64,000 nt of DNA from Pseudoips prasinana (taxonomy: Eukaryota > Arthropoda > Insecta > Lepidoptera > Nolidae), in NCBI GenBank assembly GCA_951640165.1, contig OX621252.1:4248501-4312500 (forward strand). The letters run 5' to 3'. The translations under genes and the position numbers were made by a program. Below are positions 44,415-54,888 of this stretch, piece by piece (the stretch's first letter is position 1; every line of letters starts with the position of its first letter). Under the pieces are notes generated by a model that saw nothing but the letters and a program-made list of their open reading frames with translations, did not search any database and had not been told where the DNA came from.

Positions 44415-45254
44415 AATACTCACAGCAATGATGCCATAGATATATTCTCGATGTAAGTACCATAGACGCATCTAAATCACTCACCATACAAAGAGGTCGT
44501 ATAAGTAATGGATTTTCTTTAAAGTGCCTACCACAACATCAGCCATTTTTTTCGTAAACAAAATAGCTATGTGACTGTGACGTGACCCCTATCTTATCCA
44601 AAACTGTACAAGTCATAGACAAATTAGCGCAGATCGAATCAACGTCGAATTTGAATAGCGGACGCACCGAACGGAAACACGTTGTTTTTACCGCGTTTTA
44701 ATTTAATTTGAATTCGGAATGTCGTTGCGCGGCACCCCGCCGCGTTTACAAATGGCGTCCATACATCAACCCGATGATATCTCTTTCAACTTTTGAAAGC
44801 AACCCGGCGAGCCAGCGAATTAATAAATTGGATGCGTAGAAAAAATTAACCTCACATTGTGAGATATTAGACGGCGAAGGAGTTAAAAATTACTCACTCA
44901 GACAGCTAGATACAAGAAGCTCCGACACGGTTATTTCAAAATGCCATTGTGATCGGACATAGACTTAATTTTACTATCCATGAAAGTGACTATTAAAAAT
45001 ACCATAAATAATAATACGGTCAATTTATAAAAACTACCATATCTAATGTTCCAATAAACGGCGAAAGTGGTAATTTTAATACTAATAAATTGTAAAACTT
45101 TATTCAAATTAGGGACTACACGAAAAATTAGGGTATCAAGGTAAAAAAAACATAATGACCCATTATACCACAGATTCTCACAGTCGGTTTGTTCCTAGTT
45201 TATAGAGTTATTATAGTCCTTCCCGAATTTCAGATTGGCGGCCATTCACAACGG
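44415..45254. other. No gene seen; CG-containing block at 44600-44830
   Basis: The block (GCGCGGCACCCCGCCGCGTT, CCATACATCAACCCGATGAT) resembles 39480-40330 in composition. No frame is supported. Confidence 0.4.
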
Positions 45255-45480
45255 AGATCGGCCAAATACGCAGGACATATTCGACTAGCATGTTGGCCCA
45301 GGACAAGTCTTTGTACAATGAGCACTATTTTTTGTTCTGTATCTAGGATTTACATATCTATAATATGTATATATTTGGAAATATATTTAACAGCAGTATG
45401 TTTAACAGTTGTCTGATTGCCATAGTACAGGTTCTGCCTAGATTGGGTTCAGATAACTGTGTATTAGTTATCCCAAGATA
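45255..45480 (+). mobile_element. tRNA-derived SINE, family B (diverged)
   Basis: CCCAGGACAAGTCTTTGTAC, ATTTTTTGTTCTGTATCTAG, then CAGTTGTCTGATTGCCATAG and GGTTCAGATAACTGTGTATT of the conserved tail. A- and B-box regions are poorly preserved. Confidence 0.55.
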
Positions 45481-45929
45481 TTTATATGAAGTATTTTAAT
45501 ACACGAGTGTTGTTTTCTAAAAACAAGGCTCATCATTTCCCGACATAACAAGAAAGAAGTCAGGCACAGCATCCAGGACTGTCGGCTACGAGCTCTCGCT
45601 CTACACGAGGTGACCGTGTAACTAACTCCATCATTCCAGGTGTTTAATAACAGTGCTTTCACATAAATGAATACGCCAAATTTGGAGCTCTCTCATCATC
45701 TGCAGTCGGAGCTACATTTTATTTACAAGACATTCACCGTTAGCCTGTGTTACTGCGTCACCTGACAATAGCGGCAAGCGACACTCATCTAGAAGAGTAA
45801 ATCTATAAAACTAACCGGCTTCCCCCCTTTGGCGTATAAACCTCGACTCGGTTATGGTTAGATGCTTGAGAGGTTTCGTGGTGAACGCGCGACTTCACCC
45901 AACTTTATGCCATTAGGAGCCCCAAAGGA

Positions 45930-46465
45930 CTGCACAGGTGGCACAGCGGTTAAAATAGATGCCAGGTCACTTTGTGTCATGGACTCGATTCCCGCACTGG
46001 ACAGCTATTTGTGTGACCCATAAGTGGTTGATCTGAGCTCTGGATTGCTTTGTGCTCGGTAATTATATAAAATAAATAAAATTAAAAGGTTTTTACTCAC
46101 GTAGACTTTAAAAAAGGCTTGTAAATAGTCTGAACATGTTCGTAGTAATATATAATTAATTTATAATTATTTCTAGGTACATATAGATATTAAGATACAC
46201 GCATTGTAGGAAATAATTTACAATAAGATTTATTTTATAACAGTAACGATATTTAGCTAACAACTAAGTTATTGTCAAGGATCATATGTAGGTTTAATTA
46301 GCAAAATTCTAAGTTTAAGCTATATTTATACTACATATTGTCTGAATGGTTCTGTCTATATTAAGGTACGAATTAAATGTTATTATTTTTATATGTTTGT
46401 AAAGTACCCCGCAATACAGTTATTAATATCCCTAGTGCATGGGTGATATTTGTAAAAAACCAGAA
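45930..46465 (+). mobile_element. tRNA-derived SINE, family A, interrupted
   Basis: CACAGGTGGCACAGCGGTTA, GGACTCGATTCCCGCACTGG and TGTGTGACCCATAAGTGGTT form the left part (to about 46050). TATGTTTGTAAAGTACCCCG and CCTAGTGCATGGGTGAT (46393 on) form the right part, as in 43189-43400. About 340 bp of another repeat lies between. Confidence 0.7.
46060..46392 (+). repeat. Unclassified ~330-bp repeat, uninterrupted copy (empty site)
   Basis: Runs AAAAGGTTTTTACTCACGTA, AAATAGTCTGAACATGTTCG, AAGGATCATATGTAGGTTTA, ATGGTTCTGTCTATATTAAG, GAATTAAATGTTATTATT. Its reverse complement is at 56380-56625 plus 58582-58690, where a Helitron splits it. It inserted into a SINE here. No TIR and no A tail. Confidence 0.8.
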
Positions 46466-46623
46466 GAATAATAAGATGATAATTCAAGATTATAAAGTAT
46501 TTATTGCCAAAAGGTTATAAATACAACGGTATGCCTGTACCTTGGGCACCAAGAAAAGAGTTTAAATTACTTCACACAGGAGAAGTCTGTTTTTTGTTTG
46601 CATTATTCCTATATATATATATA

Positions 46624-46786
46624 CTAGCTGTGCCCCGCGGTGTTACCCGCGTTAAATTTTATAAATTTTCTTTGCTATAAACCTCACGGAGCCCGAGACC
46701 TTTCCAACGAATGCAAAACCGTGGAAATCGGTTCGTGCGTTCTGGAGTTACAGGAAGGAAAACCCGACTTATTTTTATATAGTAGA
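46624..46786 (-). mobile_element. Non-autonomous Helitron, 163 bp
   Basis: Minus strand TCTACTATATAAAAATAAGT (GA at 46785-46786) to GGGGCACAGCTAG (CTAG at 46624-46627), A and T flanks. 3' hairpin CGCGGGTAACACCGCG. Confidence 0.82.
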
Positions 46787-46977
46787 TATTTATATAATTT
46801 CAAGTATATTTAATCGGCCTACGTTTTATTTGACGTATATTTTTGTGAAAATGGTTTATTATTATTAAAAGATAAGATAATGTTGAATTCGCAAAAATGG
46901 TTACAGTACCTGTTATTATTAGCCTTTATTGCTGTTACTGAACAATGGTTTTACAAACTGTAGCAAATTGTTTTAAC

Positions 46978-47240
46978 TTAAATCTAATACATTGGGTTTC
47001 CCGGTTCAGTGGTCAGCGTGTCCAGTGACACATAGGCCTCTTCCAGCTGCTTCCATTCTTCTCTATTGGTAGCTGTTCTGGACCAGATTGTCCCTCCAAT
47101 CATCTTTATCTTTTACCTCTTTTTCTTTTGCCATCACGTGGCTGCCATTCCGTTATAATTTAGTCCATTTAATTCTGCTTTCCCTTGTCATATGTCCGGT
47201 CCATCGCCATTTTAACCATCTTATTTTCTTTAGTACGTAG
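46978..47240 (-). pseudogene. LINE C-terminal remnant (GHMTRES type)
   Basis: Antisense text gives KKIRWLKWRWTGHMTRESRI, a stop, then WQPRDGKRKRGK-like and RWRDNLVQNSYQ-like text in shifted frames and MEAAGRGLCVTGHADH-like out of frame. This matches the tail IRxLxWxGHxxR...W.PRxGKRxxGRPxxRWxDDL of RTE-type polyproteins. It ends about 90 bp left of the R4-type element. Confidence 0.6.
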
Positions 47241-47331
47241 TACTGTACATGATGTTAAATACAATTATGTTAGTTCAGCCACATTTTACCCTTAGGTCTA
47301 AATTAAAATATTAATAATCATAATTAATTAA

Positions 47332-50130
47332 TTTATTCAAATAGTTTCACAATACAAAAATACAACATTTCAAGACAGACCAAAAGTAGTCAAATATCCA
47401 AATAATCCAAAATGCTGGAAAATAATCGCTGCTGTCAACCATTTACTTGGTGAGTGCTTAAAAACCAGTGAGTCTCTTGAGGAAACACATTCGTATCTTT
47501 ATTGTGCGGCACTGACTTGCTGTGAAATCACTGGGGTACTGCGGCCGCACAATACTGAAGCCAGTTCTTCACCTAGATTACCTCAATGGCAGCAAAGATT
47601 ACAAAATAAAATAAACACAATAAGGGTTAATTTAGGGAAACTAATTTCATTTTCTTCTGGTTATAACAGGATGCGCATTATCAGTGTTGTAATTAAAATC
47701 TTTCCGAACCGTAGTCTAAATTTAAATGACAGTTCCTTTAGACAAGAACTCAATGTCAAAATTGATGAGTATAAACAACGGTTAGGTCTTCTGTCCAAAA
47801 GACTACGGCGCAAAAAAGAAAATTATTTAAGAAAAAAACAAAACAGATTATTTTACAACAACCAAAATAGGTTTTACGCAGAATTAGGCAATGAAAAATG
47901 CTCGGTTGGTACCTTACCAGAGAAATGTTTGATGGAACAGTTTTGGAAGAATATCTGGGGTTATTCGGTTAATCATTGTTTGGATGCAGATTGGGTAAAT
48001 GATTTGCGAAACAGCACAGAGCAAATTAATCAGATGGAAGAAGTTCAAATTACATTGGAAGATTTCCAAACGGTGGTTTCAAAATTAAATAATTGGAAAT
48101 CTCCAGGAGTAGATGGAATCCACAATTTTTGGTTTAAGTGGTTTAGAAGTTCACATGATTTATTAGCTAAACAAATTCAAAATTGTATCCAAAGCGGTTC
48201 CATTCCTACATTTCTCGCAGAAGGTATAACGTACATGATACCGAAAGTTCCTGGTGCCTCTGAGCCGAAACAATTTCGCCCAATAACGTGTTTGTCGGCG
48301 TTATATAAAATCATCACTTCGCTTATTACAAAAAAAATCCAAAAGCATTTGTCTGAAAATAATATAATGTCGGCGGCACAGAATGGATGTTGTTCTGGAT
48401 CAAGAGGAACCAAAGAACTACTGACCATAGACAGTATCGTCAGCCAGCACGTGAAATCCAAAAAACGTAATTTCTTTGCAGCTTGGATTGATTATAAGAA
48501 AGCCTACGATATGATACCCCACACATGGCTTATTAAAATTTTAGAAATTTATAACGTTAACCCAATATTAGTAATGTTTTTGCAAAATTGTATGATGAAT
48601 TGGCAAGTCAAACTTATAGTGAACTCAGCTGCTGGAGGTTACGTTTTAGAACCGTTTACCATCAAACGGGGTATATTTCAAGGGGATAGTCTCAGTCCAC
48701 TTTGGTTTTGCCTTGCGTTGAACCCACTTAGTTACTTGTTACAAAAATCAAACATAGGATATGAACTGAGCAATAGAAGTTTTAAATTGAATCATCTATT
48801 ATATATGGATGACCTAAAATTATATGCCAAAAACAAAAAAGATATGGAAACATTACTCGAAATTACAGCAAAATTTAGTAAGGATATTAGAATGGAATTT
48901 GGGCTGGACAAATGCGCAGTAATGATGGCTTCAAAAGGCAAAATCAAAAACTCACCTCATTTTGAAATTCCTGATGTGGGACCTATCAATGGGTTAAGCA
49001 CCCATGAGACGTACAAATATTTAGGAATGGAACAATGTTTAGGCCTTGATCATAATAAGTTGAAAGATTCATTTAAAAATAATTATCTCAAAAGAGTGAA
49101 AATAGTTTTGAAAAGTTATTTAAGTGGAAACAATAAAATAAGAGCGCTTAACTCATGGGCTTTTCCATTGATCGGTTATTCATTCGGAGTTTTAAAGTGG
49201 AGCCAGACGAATTAGAGACTATCGATCGTAAATTGCGTACCACTATGACGAAGTTTCGTATGCATCACCCCAGGGCGTCTATGATGAGACTATATTTACC
49301 TAGAAAACTAGGGGGTAGGGGGCTTCTAAATTTAAATAATATGTGTAATGTGGAAGTAAATAAATTAAGAATGTTTTTTAGGAATCAGTCAAAACCTGGC
49401 TACCCTGAAATAGTGGCATGTGATTTACGATTTACTCCTTTGAACCTGTCATATTCTGAGATCAATCTTCCAATTATAAGTATAGGAAACCGAATTGAAA
49501 CCTGGAGAAATAAAGAGCTGCATGGACGATTTTATCATGTTCTGAAAGATCAAAACACGGACCTTAAGGCCTCCGTACACTGGCTACAACATGGTGATTT
49601 GTACGGAGAAACCGAGGGATTCCTGTTGGCGATGCAAGATCAGGTGGTTGCAACGAGAAACTACCATAAGTACATCATGAAGGACAATACGGTGGACATA
49701 TGTAGAGCCTGTGGTGTCGCAGGGGAAACTCTGCGACACATAACATCTGGATGTTCTTCTCTTGCAGCCACTGAATACTTGTACCGCCACAATTCTGTTG
49801 CTAAAATCATCCATCAGCAACTTGCTTTAGATCGCCAACTTCTGCCGGGCCCAAGGGTTCCATACTTCAAATATAATCCTGAAGCGGTCTTGGAAAATGA
49901 CAGGTTTAAAATATACTGGGATCATCCCGTGCTGACTGACCGAATGGTAGGTGCCAATCGACCCGATATTGTCGTCATTGACAAACAAACGAAAAAGACA
50001 TCCTTTGTGGATATAACAATACCGTATGATGAAAACATATCTAACGCAGAAAAAGAAAAAAATTCAAAATACCTTGATCTGAGTTTTGAATATGCGCAAA
50101 TTTGGAGAACCGAAAGACCTGCGACCTATT
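47332..50130 (+). pseudogene. R4/Dong-type polyprotein (RT plus restriction-like endonuclease), frameshifted and interrupted
   Basis: Would reverse-transcribe its own RNA at a nick made by its C-terminal endonuclease. Open from 47332 without ATG; the first ATG is 47671. N-terminal part: WKIIAAVNHLLGECLKTSES, then SKRLRRKKENYLRKKQNRLF. RT motifs: NWKSPGVDGI (48091), FRPITCLSALYKI, AAWIDYKKAYDMIPH (48478), RGIFQGDSLSPLWF and the catalytic YMDD of LLYMDDLKLY (48796). A one-base frame change between 49200 and 49213 follows KWSQT and is continued by ELETIDRKLR in the next frame. Then LPRKLGGRGLLNL, a CX2CX8HX4C finger (CRACGVAGETLRHITSGC, 49698) and endonuclease text RPDIVVIDKQTKKTSFVDIT (49959). 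The frame runs to IWRTERPAT and then into the T tract of the inserted LINE. Confidence 0.88.
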
Positions 50131-50319
50131 GTTTTTTTTTTTTTTTTTTTGTTTTATTGGGACATCAAACAGTTACACATTAATACATAATTTTAAGCAG
50201 ACATGTAAAGACCGTAGTAAACGTGTAACCCACACCAATGTCCGCGAAATAATGTTAAGTGCGTATTTAAGAATACTCGCGCGATTTAATTAAGAGCGTG
50301 ATAAGGTAATCTTGATATT

Positions 50320-53187
50320 TTATTTTAATAAATCAATGGCCATTATTTTAAATTTTGACTTGGAAAGTGAAAAAATATCTAACTTAAAGAAGTGTGTGTT
50401 ATATGTTTCTACTAGGCGTTGGAGAGGCGCCCGTGCGCCGGCGTTACTTCTGCAGCGTGCAGTGTAAAACAGCCGGGGCACGCGCACCTCTCGCCGTATA
50501 ACCGTTCTAGGTACACTGTAACATAATTGATTTGTGATGTCAGTGCAATCATACATATTGTTACAAAATCCATAAAGCATCATACACATTAGTAGTTTTC
50601 TTCTGGACTCCATGCATAAGAGTTTATACCTATTAAGTAGTTGTAAATACGGTAGCTTCGATCGGAAACAACGGAAATGCATAGAACGTAGAAATTTTTT
50701 TTGGATCATTTCCAATCTATTTATGTAAATGTCATAGAAAGGACACCATACCGGGACTGCGTACTCTAATTGGGAGCGGACTAAAGTTTGGTATAAAGTC
50801 AAAAATGTCCGAGGCCTCTTAAAATCACTAGACGATCTCATTACGAAGCCATACATCTGATATGCTTTGTTAATAATGTTATCAATGTGGTTATTGAGGT
50901 GTAGTTTTGTGTCTAGTGTAACCCCCAGGTCTCGAATAGAGTTGACCTTTTGTAAAATGATGCCCTGTAAACTGTAATAAAAACTTATGATATTTTTATT
51001 TTTTGTGTAAGTTATGGCTTTACATTTTGGCAGGCTTAGCAATAGTTTATTATTGGAACAATACTGAGAGAGTTTGTCAAGATCGTGCTGTAGTAATAAA
51101 CAATCTTCAGGACTCTTGCATGTTTTATAAATTTTGATATCGTCCGCATACAGTAAAAATTGGGAGTTCTTGAAGCAGTCCGCAATATCATTGATGAACA
51201 ATGTGAACAATAGAGGGCCAAGAATTGAGCCTTGTGGAACTCCGGAAGTGACAACTACTGAATCGGACTCGAAACCGTTTATTACAATTTTTTGGGTTCT
51301 ATTAGAAATATAAGACATGAACCATCTGAGTAAATTGCCACGTATGCCATTAAAGGCAATTTTGTCCAGAAGCAATTTGTGATCCACTTTATCGAAGGCC
51401 TTTTGAAAATCGATGTACACTGCGTCGACTTGAGTTTGCGTATCCATATTTTGGAACAGATAGTTAGTAAAAATCATGAGATTCGTGGCAGTTGACCGAC
51501 GCTTTACAAAGCCATGTTGTTGACGAATAATAATCTGATGGCAGTGAGAGTATAGTTTATTGTGTACAAGCCTCTCAAAAAGCTTGGATAATATGGGCAG
51601 GATAGAGATAGGACGATAGTTTTGAATGCAGTTTTTGTCACCATTTTTAAATACCGGCGTAATAAATGCGGTCTTCCAGATTTTAGGGAATGTGCCTTCG
51701 CGTAAACATCTATTAAATAGGATACAAAGAGGAAGATATATGCTATCAGAAACTTTTTTTAAGAATATAGGCGGCAAACCATCTGGCCCAGCTCCTTTAT
51801 TCACATCAATTTTTTTAAGAGCATTGTATATATTTTCTGGTGTTAGATATATATCAGCAATGTAGGAACAATTGGCTGTATATGAACTAGGTGGTTGCCA
51901 ACTCGCTGGGTTTAAGAGAGTGGGTTCATGTACTGAGGTAAAAAAGGTTGAGAACAAGTTACAAATTTCTGTTGGGTTATTTGAATGTGTATTACCGAGA
52001 TACATGTGAGCAGGAATATTTACCTTGCCCCTGCGCTTTGAGACATATGTCCAAAAGTGTTTAACATTAAGTGGTATGCTCTCTTCGACAGATGAGATAT
52101 ATCTATCGAAGCACTTACATGCCTCAGACTTAAAATGTCTGCGACGGATAGAAAAAGTTTCATAGTCCGATATGTTGCCGTATTTTTTCCATTTAGCCCA
52201 TGCCTTTTCTTTGTAATAAAATATACGTCTTAACGCAGGAGTGAACCAAATTGGAAAGTTGGAGTTTTTAGGGCGTATCAACGGGGTATTTAATTTAATA
52301 ATATTGTAAATTATGTCGTAAAAAGCGTCAACAGATTGCTCGGCGGGAAGATCGACAAGTAAAAGGTTCCAGTCCAATTTCATAAGTTCCCTATTAATTG
52401 TGTCATAATCCGCCTTGAAAAAGTTGTATTTGGACTGCGTATGTCGAACCATAGGCGTGAATTTAGTTGTAAGTGACGTCATAACAGTAAAAGGAGGGTG
52501 ATGTGGGTCGGGTGGAAGTAGGGATGTACACATTTTAATGTGACATTCATTGTTTGATAAGAACAAGTCTAGTATACGACCTAGACTGTTTCTCAATACG
52601 TTGTACTGATGTATGTTTAAAACAGAAATGAAATTACTGACGTAACTGCTTATTGTACTAGTTGATTGAGGAGTAACATAAGCGTGGTCGCAATGGTCCA
52701 TCCAGTTGATGCATGGTAAATTATAATCACCCACAATGTAGAATGTTTCGATACAAGGGTCACTTATAACGTCCTGCAAAGCGTCAAGATGAGATATGTA
52801 TACATCATCTTGCGTTCGGGGTGGTATGTATACCGCACTTATTATATGATATTTTTTCGGACTAGATGCGGGCAGTTGTACCACAACATGTTCCACCTCG
52901 GCATGTACAGGGCGCATCATTCTACATATAGGTCGTAACGTGCGTAAGACGGCTATAAGAACCCCACCACCATCATGCTTACCCGAGATGCAGCGGTCGC
53001 GGTCACATCTAAATACTAAGTAACGATCATCAATGATCTCCGTATCCGAGATATTCGGTATAAGCCAAGTTTCATTTAATATGATCACGTCGTACGAAAA
53101 GGACAGAATATTCGTGAATAGAGTATTTAGTTTCGTACGCAGTCCACGGCAATTTTGGTAGTAGAACGTTAAATTATGGGCATCCAT
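50320..53187 (-). CDS. LINE ORF2: apurinic endonuclease and reverse transcriptase, 955 aa, intact
   Basis: Nicks target DNA and primes reverse transcription of the LINE RNA on it. Start ATG at 53185-53187; ends DLLK-stop. Endonuclease/exonuclease/phosphatase domain, about 5-235: YYQNCRGLRTKL (9-20), LNETWL (37-42), KHDGGGVLIAV (70-80), VYIPPRTQDD (119-128), the catalytic GDYN (153-156), and DPHHPP near 227-232 in place of the usual SDH. RT, about 455-770: NKGAGPDGLPPIFLKK (463-478), NYRPISILPILSKLFERL (523-540), QQHGFVKRRST (556-566), YIDFQKAFDKVDH (591-603), SGVPQGSILGPLLF (648-661) and the catalytic YADD (680-683). The C-terminal third holds SIRDLGVTLDTKLHLNNHID and VRSQLEYAVPVW. No stop or frameshift. 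Clade not settled: the poly(A) tail favours Jockey-like, parts of the C-terminus CR1-like. Confidence 0.95.
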   Translation of the reverse strand: MDAHNLTFYYQNCRGLRTKLNTLFTNILSFSYDVIILNETWLIPNISDTEIIDDRYLVFRCDRDRCISGKHDGGGVLIAVLRTLRPICRMMRPVHAEVEHVVVQLPASSPKKYHIISAVYIPPRTQDDVYISHLDALQDVISDPCIETFYIVGDYNLPCINWMDHCDHAYVTPQSTSTISSYVSNFISVLNIHQYNVLRNSLGRILDLFLSNNECHIKMCTSLLPPDPHHPPFTVMTSLTTKFTPMVRHTQSKYNFFKADYDTINRELMKLDWNLLLVDLPAEQSVDAFYDIIYNIIKLNTPLIRPKNSNFPIWFTPALRRIFYYKEKAWAKWKKYGNISDYETFSIRRRHFKSEACKCFDRYISSVEESIPLNVKHFWTYVSKRRGKVNIPAHMYLGNTHSNNPTEICNLFSTFFTSVHEPTLLNPASWQPPSSYTANCSYIADIYLTPENIYNALKKIDVNKGAGPDGLPPIFLKKVSDSIYLPLCILFNRCLREGTFPKIWKTAFITPVFKNGDKNCIQNYRPISILPILSKLFERLVHNKLYSHCHQIIIRQQHGFVKRRSTATNLMIFTNYLFQNMDTQTQVDAVYIDFQKAFDKVDHKLLLDKIAFNGIRGNLLRWFMSYISNRTQKIVINGFESDSVVVTSGVPQGSILGPLLFTLFINDIADCFKNSQFLLYADDIKIYKTCKSPEDCLLLQHDLDKLSQYCSNNKLLLSLPKCKAITYTKNKNIISFYYSLQGIILQKVNSIRDLGVTLDTKLHLNNHIDNIINKAYQMYGFVMRSSSDFKRPRTFLTLYQTLVRSQLEYAVPVWCPFYDIYINRLEMIQKKFLRSMHFRCFRSKLPYLQLLNRYKLLCMESRRKLLMCMMLYGFCNNMYDCTDITNQLCYSVPRTVIRREVRVPRLFYTARCRSNAGARAPLQRLVETYNTHFFKLDIFSLSKSKFKIMAIDLLK

Positions 53188-53950
53188 TACTTATAATATT
53201 GTGTAAATACAATTTACTAACAGTATATAAAAAAGTAGTATAAAAACAAGATTTAGAAACAAGATATAATGCATTAAGTAAAAGCGACATATACGTCATG
53301 TGAACATATTTGTGGTGTATTAACCCGTAACATAATGTTACAATGCATAAACCTAAGTTATTAAAACTATTGAGAAGTTTCGTAGTAGTAACTGTTGATG
53401 ACTTATACATTACACAATCGAATAAGTGGTAGACCCATATTAGAAAGACTAAGATTTCTATACAATGTAGTACATTACACAAACTATAAGCATCTGACAA
53501 CCATAAGGATGAGTTCAGAGTTACGCAGTAATCAATTTGTATATATTGACACAGAAAAGCAATACAAAGCAATCTTATATTCTTGATACCGTATTTAAAA
53601 ATCACTAGTATAATATAAAAATGCTTATAAATTATATTTAATAGTATTTTGTGAATCTTCGAATAATAGGAGGTATCTTTAGAATAACGGCTTGCAGTTA
53701 AATCGAGAATGTAACTTATAAAACCGTCACAGAGTAATGAAAAAACCAGAGTACACAGATAGCGTGGTAAATTAATATGATATTCTAAAAAACAAATGAG
53801 GTTTAAGGTCAAACCTTTCACTTTAAGGCTAGGCGTAGGTTGGATGTTAATTTTCAGTCGACTTGTAGGGTTTAATTTTGGATAAATCTGATTCTGTTCG
53901 GATGGCGAATGCTGGCTCGGGAACATCTGCACGAACGAGAATGGTACCAT
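53174..53950 (-). CDS. ORF-X: hydrophobic 258-aa open frame between LINE ORF1 and ORF2, function unknown
   Basis: ATG at 53948-53950 (MVPFSFVQMFPSQHSPSEQN); open a further nine codons upstream. It overlaps the end of ORF1 by 104 bp in another frame, fills the whole inter-ORF gap, and its TAA (53174-53176) lies 11 bases inside ORF2, giving the stop/start overlap ATGGATGCCCATAA. A frame this long in such AT-rich DNA is not expected by chance. The product would be strongly hydrophobic, with candidate membrane segments at about 62-84, 101-120, 124-138, 156-181, 198-212 and 219-245 (for example EILVFLIWVYHLFDCVM). No homologue or motif is recognised. Alternatives: chance openness in T-rich sequence, or an untranslated spacer. 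It could instead serve to carry ribosomes to ORF2 by termination-reinitiation. Confidence 0.4.
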   Translation of the reverse strand: MVPFSFVQMFPSQHSPSEQNQIYPKLNPTSRLKINIQPTPSLKVKGLTLNLICFLEYHINLPRYLCTLVFSLLCDGFISYILDLTASRYSKDTSYYSKIHKILLNIIYKHFYIILVIFKYGIKNIRLLCIAFLCQYIQIDYCVTLNSSLWLSDAYSLCNVLHCIEILVFLIWVYHLFDCVMYKSSTVTTTKLLNSFNNLGLCIVTLCYGLIHHKYVHMTYMSLLLNALYLVSKSCFYTTFLYTVSKLYLHNIISNGCP

Positions 53951-54653
53951 TCTTTTTGGCAGCTTCTCTGGCCTCACGAAACAACTTCTTGTTCTGCAAC
54001 GTCAGATGCTCGTTTATATAATTTTTTTGCGGGGAACCATCTATCATAAGCTCTTCAGTAGTTATACCTTTCTTTAGGCGGGCTGCAGCTATAAAGTTGT
54101 CACGGGTTATCTGGCTAGAAACTTTTACTATTATATTTTTTGGGCGGGCCGACTTGGGGTTTGTTAGAGGAACACGGTGGATAGCAATAATGTCTTGAGA
54201 TGATAGCGGTTGCTTGATTAGGTTCGATATATTTTCTAAGATCCTTAAGAGATTCTCACCACGTTTCTCTGGCAGATTACTAATCTCAATATTACAAGTA
54301 CGAGCTCTCTGTTCCATGGATTCCAATTTTGATTCCAGTGCTATGACACGCTGATCCATTACTTGTTGTGAGGATATTTTTTTTTCCAGTATTGCTACAC
54401 GAGCAGAAACGTTTTTGGCTTCCTTCTCAAGATCGTCGTACTTTTCACAGATAAACTTGACCGAAGTTTTAATTTCACGGAATTCCTCGAAAAGGACGGA
54501 CAGTTTTTGATCTTGTTTAATCAGCCAGTTATCAAACATAGACTTCATTTCCAATTGGAAGGCCTTAAATTCTTGTTTAAAATCATTGCCTTTTCCACGT
54601 GCAGCTTCTTTCCGAGTAGTAATGTGGGAAGGTGGCGTTTCCATGTCACTCAT
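53847..54653 (-). CDS. LINE ORF1 protein, 268 aa, coiled coil plus RRM-like RNA-binding, intact
   Basis: Nucleic-acid-binding chaperone of the LINE ribonucleoprotein. Start ATG at 54651-54653 (MSDMETPPSHITTRKEA); the frame is open five codons upstream from a TTG. Residues 1-40 are polar; about 45-118 has heptad-like charged/hydrophobic spacing (EFREIKTSVKFICEKYDDLE, RVAILEKKISSQQVMDQRVI), a coiled coil that should trimerise or multimerise. RRM-like fold at about 118-185: CNIEISNLPEKRGENLLRIL (RNP2-like start) and KNIIVKVSSQITRDNFI. C-terminal domain 186-268: RLKKGITTEELMIDGSPQKN, INEHLTLQNKKLFREAREAA. This order is that of L1-type ORF1 (transposase_22) proteins. No CCHC knuckle is present. 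Ends STEN-TAA. Confidence 0.88.
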   Translation of the reverse strand: MSDMETPPSHITTRKEAARGKGNDFKQEFKAFQLEMKSMFDNWLIKQDQKLSVLFEEFREIKTSVKFICEKYDDLEKEAKNVSARVAILEKKISSQQVMDQRVIALESKLESMEQRARTCNIEISNLPEKRGENLLRILENISNLIKQPLSSQDIIAIHRVPLTNPKSARPKNIIVKVSSQITRDNFIAAARLKKGITTEELMIDGSPQKNYINEHLTLQNKKLFREAREAAKKNGTILVRADVPEPAFAIRTESDLSKIKPYKSTEN

Positions 54654-54888
54654 TTCAGCAGACTGCAACAGTTGACAGATAGTCGAAGATGTGAATGTTT
54701 GGTGTTTCTATGCCGCACACTACTCTGTGTTCGGGCGGCCGACACAACTCCAACAGGTGCAAAGGTGCAAGCTTATCAGTCACACACACACAGATCGCAA
54801 CAGTACCTAGTCAGCGTACACGCACACTAGCAAAGACTTTAGACTTAGGAGTAGGGAGTGACACCAAGACTACCGGTTCGCTCAGAGT

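Larger units (their letters stand above)
50131..54885 (-). mobile_element. APE-type LINE (CR1/Jockey group), nearly full length
   Basis: Minus-strand order: 5' UTR (about 54885-54654), ORF1, ORF-X, ORF2, 3' UTR (50319 to about 50150) and a poly(A) tail seen as T at 50132-50150. All frames are intact, which marks a recent insertion. It interrupts the R4-type element. I could not find an unambiguous target-site duplication; AGACCTGCG at the left and AGAGTCGCA at the right are only similar. Confidence 0.9.

Noticed and set aside
51036..51865. Short frames within the LINE ORF2 region
   Set aside because: Shadows of the 955-codon frame with complete RT motifs.
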